Shown piece by piece: positions 1 to 5,968 of a stretch of 7,418 nucleotides of DNA. Position 1 is the stretch's first letter, and every line of letters begins with the position of its first letter. A model generated the notes under the pieces. That model was given only the letters and a program-made list of their open reading frames with translations. It did not search any database and had not been told where the DNA came from. This stretch comes from JAGTVB01 sp049282355 (GTDB lineage Bacteria; Pseudomonadota; Gammaproteobacteria; HK1), in NCBI GenBank assembly GCA_049282355.1, contig JBAPTW010000225.1:1-7418 (forward strand), written 5' to 3'. Both the position numbers and the translations under genes were made by a program.

Positions 1-620
1 CGACGCTTCGGCAAGCGCTGCTTGCGCTGGAGAATTCGACGCCTGCCAAGGCGCGTGATCGGATACTTCAGCTCGAGAAGCTGCACGGCCCGAGGCGGGA
101 CTGGGTCTGGGCGAAGTTGGGCCAGGCGCCGCTCGCCAATGCGCTCGGCCATCTGGCTGAGCTAGCCGAACGTGCCGCGATCAAATTGGGCGGCGCGTCC
201 ACAGCCGAGATGGCGAAGCTGTATGTCGATGTGGCCTGGGAGGTCGATACGGCGGCGCTGTCTGCGATGGCCGCGGTGAAGTCGGTTGCCGATGCGCAGG
301 CTGTGGGCAAGGCGTTGAACGCTGTCTACCGGCCCTGGCTGGAGTCGGCGGCCGAGCACCTGCAGGTGCTCGCCGCGAAAGAGCCCCTTCCGGGACACGA
401 CGGGCAGGCGCGGGAAGATGTCCTGGTCGAATCCGGCGGGCTCATTCTGTTCGCCGATGGCCTTAGGTTCGACGTCTCACAGCGCCTGGTCGAGCGCATG
501 CGCACGAAGGGTTGGTCTGTGACCCTGTCGACCCGGTGGGCGGGCCTACCGACGGTGACCGCGACCGCCAAGCCGGCAGTCTCACCCGTTTCGAAGAGCA
601 TCAAGGGTTTGTCGCTGGGC

Positions 621-623
621 TAG
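621..623 (+). other. In-frame amber (TAG) codon inside pglZ
   Basis: The codons before it read SLG and those after it read DFLPA in the same frame, with PglZ-like sequence on both sides. A single base change from GAG, CAG or AAG would give TAG. Glu or Gln would suit this polar segment, but this is inference. Confidence 0.85.
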
Positions 624-1431
624 GACTTTCTCCCTGCAACGGCCGATGCCGAACAGCCACTGACAACAGATCGGTTCCGCAAGCTGTTGGCCGCCGGTGG
701 TTACCAGTACGTGGGTGCGGACGAGACAGGGGATCCCGCCGGTCGAGGCTGGACCGAGAACGGCGACCTCGACAAGTTGGGGCATTCTCTACAGGGCAAG
801 CTCGCCGGCCGAGTCGAAGAACAGGTCGATTTGCTCCTTGAACGTGTCGAGTCCCTGCTGGACGCTGGCTGGCGCGAGATTCGCGTGGTAACGGACCACG
901 GTTGGCTATGGCTGCCCGGAGGGCTCCCCAAGGTTGATCTCCCGAAGTACCTGACCGCAAGCCGTTGGGCTCGATGCGCCGCGATCAAAGGTGGATCGAA
1001 GGTCGAGGTTCCGACCGTCAGATGGCACTGGAATGCCCATGAGCGGGTTGCCGTTGCGCCGGGTATCGCGTGCTTCGGCGCGGGCAATGAATACGCACAC
1101 GGTGGTTTGAGCCTCCAGGAGAGCCTGGTGCCCGTCATTCGGGTCACGGCCGGTGAAGCTGCAGCCAAAGCGGCGGCAAAGATTGGGGATGTCTCCTGGG
1201 TCGGACTGCGCTGTCGCGTGCAGGTCGAGGCGGCTCAGCCTGGGTTGTCTGTCGACTTGCGGACGAAGGTCAACGATCCAGGTTCAAGCGTCAGCAGGGT
1301 GCGGCCGGTGGACCCCAAAGGAGCGGCCAGTCTCTTAGTTGCCGACGACGAGCTGGAAGGTACGCCGGCGGTGGTGGTGATGCTGGACGCCAGCGGCTAC
1401 GTGATAACGAAACAACCCACGATCATCGGGG

Positions 1432-1436
1432 GGTGA
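1432..1436 (+). promoter_or_regulatory. Likely ribosome binding site of brxL (GGTGA)
   Basis: GGTGA overlaps the pglZ stop codon and lies 9 bases before ATG 1446, a normal Shine-Dalgarno distance. It favours ATG 1446 over the in-frame TTG at 1440, which is only 3 bases away. It also suggests that pglZ and brxL are translated from one message. Confidence 0.45.
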
Positions 1437-1532
1437 CGGTTGAAAATGGAACTCGACCAACTCGACCGTCTGGCGGCGACGGCATTCGAAGGCTACCTGG
1501 TCCGCAAGGACCTGGTACGCAAATACAGCCGC

Positions 1533-1535
1533 TAG
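1533..1535 (+). other. In-frame amber (TAG) codon inside brxL
   Basis: It sits at codon 30 of brxL, between RKYSR and YPVPTYVVEF, both part of the BrxL-like N-terminal region in one frame. A C-to-T change in a CAG (Gln) codon would explain it; the original residue is inferred. Confidence 0.85.
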
Positions 1536-2098
1536 TATCCGGTTCCGACTTACGTGGTCGAGTTTCTGCTCGGGCGCTACTGCGCGAGCACGGACGAACA
1601 GGAAATCGAGGAAGGACTGACAATCGTCGAGCGCCAGCTGGCGGACCGTACGGTCAGGACGGGCGAAGAAGAACTGTTCAAGGCGCGGGCCCGCGACCAG
1701 GGCTCGATCAAGCTGATCGACATCGTCCGAGCAAAGCTCGACGCGAAGACGGACTCTTTCGTCGCGGAGCTGCCGAGCCTCGCCGTCAAGGATGTCCGCA
1801 TCGGCGACAGTCTCGTTAAACAGCATGAGCGCATGCTCACCGATGGCTTCTACGCTGAAGTCACGTTGAGCTACGATGCCGCGATCGCTCAAGAGAAGGG
1901 TGGGCGCCCCTTCGCGATCGACAGTCTGCGAGCCATCCAGCTGTCCAAGGCCGACGTGCTGGATTCGCTCAAGCGTGGCCGGCACGATTTTACCACTGAG
2001 GAGTGGAAGCGCGTTCTGCTGCGTAGTGTTGGCCTGGAGCCGGCCGCACTTTCGGAGCGAGCACAACTGGTCGCGCTCGTTCGCATGGTGCCGTTCGT

Positions 2099-2136
2099 CG
2101 AGCGCAACTACAACATGCGAGCGCAACTACAACATG
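2099..2136 (+). repeat. Exact 19-bp tandem duplication in brxL
   Basis: The unit CGAGCGCAACTACAACATG occurs twice with no spacer (2099-2117 and 2118-2136). Nineteen is not a multiple of three, so the frame shifts by +1. Removing one copy joins VPFVERNYNM directly to IELGPRGTGKSH, the continuous Walker A region of BrxL. The second copy puts its ATG (2134) in frame with the downstream ATPase part. Confidence 0.97.
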
Positions 2137-3509
2137 ATCGAGCTGGGTCCGCGCGGGACTGGCAAGAGCCACCTATACCAGCAGATCTCCCCCTATGCAC
2201 ATCTGATCTCGGGCGGTAAAGCCACGGTGGCGAAGATGTTCGTCAACAACGCTACTGGCCAGCGCGGCTTGGTGTGCCAGTATGACGTAGTGTGCTTCGA
2301 TGAGATTTCCGGCGTCTCTTTCGATCAGAAGGACGGCGTGAATATCCTCAAAGGCTATATGGAGTCCGGCGAATTCTCCCGTGGCAAGGAAAGCATCCGC
2401 GCCGAGGGCGGGATTGTGATGGTGGGCAATCTCGATGTCGAAGTCGAGCACCAGCAACGGGTCGGTCACCTGCTGAGTCCTTTGCCTCCCGAGATGCGTG
2501 ACGACACGGCATTCATGGATCGCATCCACGCGTACGCGCCCGGGTGGGATTTTCCGAAGCTCAACCCAAACGAACACTTTACGGATCATTTCGGCTTGGT
2601 CAGTGACTTCCTGTCCGAGTGCTGGAGCCGGTTACGCACCGGAAGTCGTGTTCCCGTCTTACAGGGGCTGGTGAATTACGGTGGTGCGCTGAGTGGTCGT
2701 GACATCACGGCCGTCAACAAGACAGTGAGTGGTCTGCTGAAGCTGCTGTACCCGGACCCCGAGATGACGGTTCCAGACGAAGAATTGGAAGAAATGGTTC
2801 GCGTCGCCCTCGAAGTCCGTCGGCGGGTGAAAGAACAACAGAAGCGGGTGTTCAAGAGCGAGTTTCGCAACACGCACTTCAGTTACGCAATGGGCGAAGA
2901 CGGCGTCGAGAAATTCGTATCGACGCCGGAGCTGCATAGTGACGAAGCGATCGAGCACGATCCCTTGCCACCTGGGCAAGTGTGGGGTATCAATCCAGGT
3001 GGCCCAGAAATCGGGCCAAGTCTTTATCGCATCGAGGTCAGCGTCGGTCCGGGGGGTGGTGTCAAGATATTGAACGCCCCCGTGCCGCCGTCATTCCGAG
3101 AAAGCGTCAGGTACGCCGAGCAGAACCTGTACGCGCGAGCGAAAGAGCTGGTTGGCGATCGCGATCCGCGCGCTCATGAGTTTTCCGTCCAGTTGCGCGC
3201 GATGGATAACGACCGTACAGGGACAGCTTTGGGGCTGCCGGCTCTGATGGCCCTTTGCAGCGGCTTGCTCGAGAAGAGTACCAAGGGAGGACTGATTGTT
3301 GTCGGCGCGCTCAACCTCGGTGGCTCAGTGGAACCGCTGGCGAATGCTGTCGGCATCATCGATGTCGCCGTTGAGAAGGGCGCTGACATCGTGGTCATGC
3401 CCGTGTCGGCGCGGAAGCAGCTGTTCGAGCTCTCGGACGATATGGCAACGCGGATCAACATCCAGTTCTACTCGGATACACCGGATGCGTTATTGAAGGC
3501 GCTGCTTGA

Positions 3510-3768
3510 GTGATTGAGCGCACGGGTTTCCTCGAACGCGTAGGCCGTCCTTTTCATGTTGCCGGCACAGTCAAGAGATTACGGTACCGTTCAGCGGCGA
3601 AGCGGACGTCTTCAAGATCCAGTCGACGACTTATCTACTAGTGCGCCGCCGCGTGGTGATACGATAGCCCAGCTTCTTGGCTACGTAAGCTGGCGTGACA
3701 CGAAGACGGCGATCGTCATCTTTAATCGGAACAAGAACTTCTCGAGGGTGGCGATCGCCTGTTGTGTC
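3510..3768 (+). pseudogene. Frame-broken remnants of an unidentified gene following brxL
   Basis: Three short protein-like pieces lie in three different frames. The first, in frame with a GTG at 3510 that overlaps the brxL stop, reads MIERTGFLERVGRPFHVAG and ends at TAG 3639. The second, from about 3572, reads QEITVPFSGEADVFKIQSTT. The third, from about 3634, reads STSAPPRGD and then LLGYVSWRDTKTAIVIFNRN (from about 3673) and KNFSRV. The last piece resembles a conserved segment I recall from large hypothetical proteins of accessory regions, possibly next to a PD-(D/E)XK-type nuclease core, but I cannot name the family. Between the second and third pieces the frame shifts near 3635. The abrupt change from PPRGD to the WRDTKT segment suggests an internal deletion. 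The GTG overlap suggests the gene once followed brxL in the same operon. Its function is unknown. Confidence 0.45.
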
Positions 3769-3808
3769 AAGGGCATGCGCTGCAGTACTCGGGTGGCGAT
3801 CTCGCCTG
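3747..3808 (+). repeat. Imperfect direct repeat pair GGGTGGCGATC(T)CGCCTG
   Basis: GGGTGGCGATCGCCTG begins near 3747 and GGGTGGCGATCTCGCCTG begins near 3791, 44 bases apart and differing by two inserted bases. They lie just after the last recognisable piece of the remnant gene. A frame through both reads GGDRLLCQGHALQYSGGDLA and ends at a TGA near 3830, so they could be an internal repeat of a lost coding region. Confidence 0.4.
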
Positions 3809-3831
3809 CGCCGCTATTGGCTATTTTTCGT

Positions 3832-3855
3832 GAGTTTTCAGAGGCTTGAAAACTC
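3832..3855. repeat. Perfect 9-bp inverted repeat (stem GAGTTTTCA, 6-base loop)
   Basis: GAGTTTTCA (3832-3840), loop GAGGCT, then TGAAAACTC (3847-3855). No T-run follows the stem on either strand, so it is not a standard terminator. It lies 53 bases past the typA stop on the minus strand, where a terminator or an element end could be expected. Confidence 0.6.
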
Positions 3856-3860
3856 GGAGA

Positions 3861-3875
3861 TGGTGGAGGCGGGGG
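3861..3875 (-). other. Possible tmRNA/tRNA 3'-end fragment (att-like scar)
   Basis: On the minus strand this reads CCCCCGCCTCCACCA. As I recall, many beta- and gammaproteobacterial tmRNA (ssrA) genes end this way, and integrases commonly use that 3' end as an attachment site. The bases upstream on the minus strand do not continue as a T-arm, so this is not a complete RNA gene. With only 15 matching bases in GC-rich DNA, chance is a real possibility. Confidence 0.25.
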
Positions 3876-3907
3876 AAAGCCTACTAGAATCTCTTTTCAG
3901 CCGCTTT

Positions 3908-4198
3908 TTAGGCGTTGCTCACCGGCCGTGCGGCCCGTCGTCGCTGGTGTTCTTTCAGCCACTTCTTGCGCAAGCGAAGGTATCCTGGCGTGACCTCCAC
4001 CAACTCGTCGTCGTCAATGAATTCAAGAGCTTGTTCCAAGGTCAGGCGGATGGGCGGCGTGAGCAAAATGTTTTCGTCCGATCCCGCCGCACGGATATTG
4101 GTCAGCTGTTTGGCCCTCTGGGGGTTTACCACCAGATCATTGCCTCGGGAATGCGCGCCAAGAACCATTCCCTCGTAGATTTCCTCCCCGGCCGTTGA
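3908..4198 (-). pseudogene. typA: TypA/BipA translational GTPase, C-terminal fragment
   Basis: The last ~96 codons of the ribosome-associated GTPase TypA (BipA), a protein of about 600 residues involved in ribosome assembly and stress growth. The segment reads EEIYEGMVLGAHSRGNDLVV, then LTPPIRLTLEQALEFIDDDE, then LVEVTPGYLRLRKKWLKEH, ending in TAA (3908-3910). These are characteristic of the TypA C-terminal domain. The frame is open further upstream, but TypA-like sequence fades near STAGEEIYEG (4198), about 10 bases from the end of the transposase remnant. The GTPase and EF-G-like domains are absent, so the fragment cannot work as TypA. It was probably cut off by insertion of the mobile element or a rearrangement; an intact typA presumably exists elsewhere. 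The only internal ATG start (4168) would give an 86-residue piece. Confidence 0.85.
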
Positions 4199-4208
4199 AT
4201 AAACCTGG

Positions 4209-4865
4209 TTATAATGGATTCTGTTGATGCGTTCGCAGGCCGTTCATCGAGGCTGAGATCAGCAGATTTTCCAGCCAGCTGTCGGCGTAGCGTCGGGCGT
4301 TGAGGCGCTCAGACGGGCAGCGTTGTCCTTGGTACTTGCGGACCGTTTGGGGTGATGACGGACAGAAGTTCCAGAGCAATGCCAAGGCACGGACACGGCA
4401 TTCGGCCGATGCCGCCGTGCCGTGGAAGTACTGAGCAGTAAAGAAAGCACGGTCGAGGAATTTCATCAGCCGGTCGACGAGGTTACTCGTGCGATGCGCC
4501 CTCGGATGGTCGTAGCTCTCGATAAATTGTGCACGCTTGTCGCAGAGCGCTAGCGTATGGGTTTTCATTGCCGACTCAGGCAACTGGGCCGTGGCCCACT
4601 CGCGAAGGCGCCTCAGGCGCTGCGCAAAGGCGCGCTTATTTTTGGCGTGATAGGCCTGCCAGATTTTCCCCCGCACCGCCGCGAACGACTCGGTCAGCGT
4701 TTGGGTCGCGCGCTCGCGTACCTTGAGGAAGGCGTGGAGAAAACACAGGATGACAGCGATACCTGGAAATAGACTCTGCCAGGCCTGCTGGGTGGGCTGC
4801 CAACCATCGGTATTGACCGTCTAAGGCCGGTAAGCGCTGCCTTTGACAGCCTTGCTATCAACCAT
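4209..4865 (-). pseudogene. DDE-type transposase, C-terminal remnant with an in-frame TAG
   Basis: A mobile-element transposase fragment. The minus-strand frame from about 4865 reads MVDSKAVKGSAYRP, hits TAG (4821-4823), then continues TVNTDGWQPTQQAWQSLFPG, VILCFLHAFLKVRERA and KIWQAYHAKNKRAF, and ends with RYADSWLENLLISASMNG and TAA at 4209. The Asp of NTDGW is a candidate catalytic residue. The end with HRTSNLVDRLMKFLDRAFF and SPQTVRKYQGQRCPSERLNA matches a transposase pattern I recall, but I cannot give the IS family. The N-terminal part is missing: the frame runs into the start of the outer-membrane gene at 4883. No terminal inverted repeats were identified. Its 3' end abuts the typA fragment, so it probably caused or marks that truncation. 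It is not functional. Confidence 0.75.
4821..4823 (-). other. In-frame amber (TAG) codon inside the transposase remnant
   Basis: On the minus strand GSAYRP is followed by TAG and then TVNTDGW in the same frame. The residue before TVNTDGW is expected to be Gln or Lys, each one base from TAG. This is the third in-frame TAG in an accessory gene of the window. Confidence 0.7.
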
Positions 4866-4873
4866 GGGAGGAG
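4866..4873 (+). promoter_or_regulatory. Ribosome binding site (GGGAGGAG) of the outer-membrane protein gene
   Basis: A strong purine-rich Shine-Dalgarno sequence 9 bases before ATG 4883; it supports that start over the in-frame ATG at 4895. The DNA upstream of it is transposase remnant, so the native promoter may be lost or replaced. Confidence 0.6.
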
Positions 4874-4882
4874 ATCGCGAAG

Positions 4883-5820
4883 ATGAGGGTCGTGATGCCA
4901 ACAAGAATCCTCGGCCACTCTTATTTCCGCGTGCGAGCAACATGCGTTGCTGTGTTTGCCGTTTGTGCCGGCCTTGCAGTAGGCTCGGCAGCGGCTGAGG
5001 AAGGGCGAGGCAATCCGGAGTTTACCGACCGCTTGTCGATCCGTGTTGGCGGCTTTTTCCCCACCATCGATTCCAAAATCCGTTTCGACCCGACGAAGGG
5101 TACTTTAGGCACCGTGCTCGATTTTGAGGACGATCTTGGAATGGAAGAAACGTCTCCGACGTTTTGGGCGGGGGCGCGTTGGCGCATCACCCGTCGCCAT
5201 CGGTTGGAGTTTGAATATCTTCAGCTCGACCGTTCAGGCGCCCAGACTGCCAGCGCCGACTTTCGCATCGGCAACACGAGCGGCACGGTGGGGACACTAC
5301 TCGAGAGCGATTTCGACGTCAAACTTGCTCGTTTCACCTACGGCTTCTCGCTAATCAACGACGGCCGAAAGGAACTCGCCTTGCTGATTGGAGCACATCT
5401 AGCCAGTGCCGATGCCGGCATTCAATTGACCGGCAATCTTACAGTGATTGGCCTTGGCAACGTGACCAGCGCTACCCGCAGACGCGAAACCGGCGAGACG
5501 GTGTTCCCGCTTCCCCACCTGGGCGGGACTTTCGGCTGGGCATTTACCCCCAAACTTTCGGCCAAGGCCACCGCCATCGGCTTTGCCCTCGATCTAGGCG
5601 ACTTCAAAGGGAGCCTAGTGGAGGTTTCTGCCGACCTGCAATATCAACTGCTCAAGCACCTCGGGCTCGGAGCCGGCATCAACTGCTCAAGCACCTCGGG
5701 CTCGGAGCCGGCGTGAAGTACTTTGCCGTCAATCTGGAGGACAAAAGCGATCCCGACTTCAGAGGTAAGTTTGAATTCGATTACTTGGGACCGACGGTGT
5801 TCGCCGCCATCAACTTTTGA
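4883..5820 (+). pseudogene. Outer-membrane beta-barrel protein, frameshifted near the C-terminus by a 35-bp tandem duplication
   Basis: A predicted secreted barrel protein of unknown substrate. The N-terminus has basic residues, a hydrophobic stretch (VAVFAVCAGLAVGSAAA) and a likely signal peptidase I site after AAA. The body has alternating amphipathic strands such as LSIRVGGFFPTIDSKIRF, ARWRITRRHRLEFEYLQLD and FDVKLARFTYGFSLI, typical of small outer-membrane barrels. As it stands the frame ends at TGA 5714 with the non-barrel tail INCSSTSGSEPA (277 residues). Removing one repeat copy continues to VKYFAVNLEDKSDPDFRGKF and YLGPTVFAAINF, ending at TGA 5818 (300 residues). The terminal Phe is the usual recognition signal for the BAM insertion machinery, so the 300-residue form is clearly ancestral and the current form should insert poorly. 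It converges on the lipoprotein gene. No family name is assigned. Confidence 0.75.
5643..5712 (+). repeat. Exact 35-bp tandem duplication in the outer-membrane protein gene
   Basis: Copies at 5643-5677 and 5678-5712 are identical and directly adjacent (each begins ATCAACTGCTCAAGCACCTC). Thirty-five is not a multiple of three, so the frame shifts. Deleting one copy restores LLKHLGLGAG followed by VKYFAVNLED and the barrel C-terminus. Confidence 0.97.
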
Positions 5821-5968
5821 CCCTGAGAAAGCGCAGAAATAGAGCCTCGACGTTCTTTGCAGGGCGCCTGTATCGCTTCAATATCGATGGGCGCCATCGT
5901 CGTACTTCGGCTCGGCGCTGGCCGTGGAAAGCAGCGCTCGGCGGTGGATACCGCTGGCCGGCACTCGA

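Larger units (their letters stand above)
3..1436 (+). pseudogene. pglZ: BREX phosphatase-domain protein PglZ (type B-like), 3' part, interrupted by an in-frame TAG
   Basis: PglZ is a core BREX defence protein with an alkaline-phosphatase-superfamily domain; it acts with the methylase PglX and the ATPase BrxC, and its exact biochemical role in defence is not settled. The frame is open from the left window edge (first full codon at 3), so the N-terminus is missing and about 477 codons are visible. Superfamily-type motifs are ADGLRFD (Asp at 456-458), GDLDKLGH (Asp at 765 and 771, His at 783) and VTDHGW (Asp-His at 894-899), followed by the conserved-looking segments LPGGLPKVDLPKYL and EYAHGGLSLQE. 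A TAG at 621-623 interrupts the frame, but the same frame continues directly with PglZ-like sequence (FLPATADAEQPLTTDRFRKL) to TGA at 1434, so this is one gene with a nonsense codon. A restart at TTG 687 has no visible ribosome site. brxL follows after 9 bases. The family call rests on remembered sequence patterns. The frame contains no other defect. Confidence 0.85.
1446..3513 (+). pseudogene. brxL: BREX Lon-like AAA+ protein BrxL, broken by a TAG codon and a 19-bp frameshifting duplication
   Basis: BrxL is the AAA+ ATPase with a Lon-like C-terminal domain that ends type 1 BREX operons and acts in phage restriction. From ATG 1446 the frame reads MELDQLDRLAATAFEGYLVR, hits TAG at 1533, then continues in the same frame (YPVPTYVVEFLLGRYC) to the duplication at 2099-2136. 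After it the gene continues in the +1 frame with Walker A GPRGTGKS (2146-2169), Walker B VVCFDE (2287-2304) and a Lon-like end (ALNLGGSVEPLANAVGIID, then MPVSARKQLFELSD) to TGA 3511. Dropping one repeat copy and reading through the TAG gives 682 residues, close to the length I recall for long BrxL proteins. The Lon catalytic Ser is not evident around DRTGTALGLP, which fits a degenerate protease domain. As it stands, the 5' frame runs to TAA at 2217, and an ATG in the second repeat copy (2134) could start a 459-residue ATPase-Lon piece. Confidence 0.9.

Noticed and set aside
1876..2136. Open frame upstream of the BrxL ATPase part, in the same frame as the downstream piece
   Set aside because: Its first ~85 residues (MPRSLKRRVGAPSRS and on) are an out-of-frame reading of the BrxL N-terminal region; the true frame there is the one from 1446/1554.
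3747..3875. CRISPR array or integron-like repeats
   Set aside because: Only two imperfect direct repeats and one inverted repeat are present, with no regular spacing or further copies.
3861..3875. Complete tRNA or tmRNA gene
   Set aside because: Only the acceptor-end-like 15 bases are present; no T-arm or other arms can be folded beside it.
3695..4198. 167-codon plus-strand open frame across the typA region
   Set aside because: Its second half is the antisense of the TypA C-terminus and its first half runs through degraded sequence; no protein-like pattern.
5885..5899. Hairpin CGATGG-GCG-CCATCG between the convergent genes as a terminator
   Set aside because: The stem is only 6 bp and no T-run follows on either strand; 5821-5968 otherwise shows no gene or clear signal.
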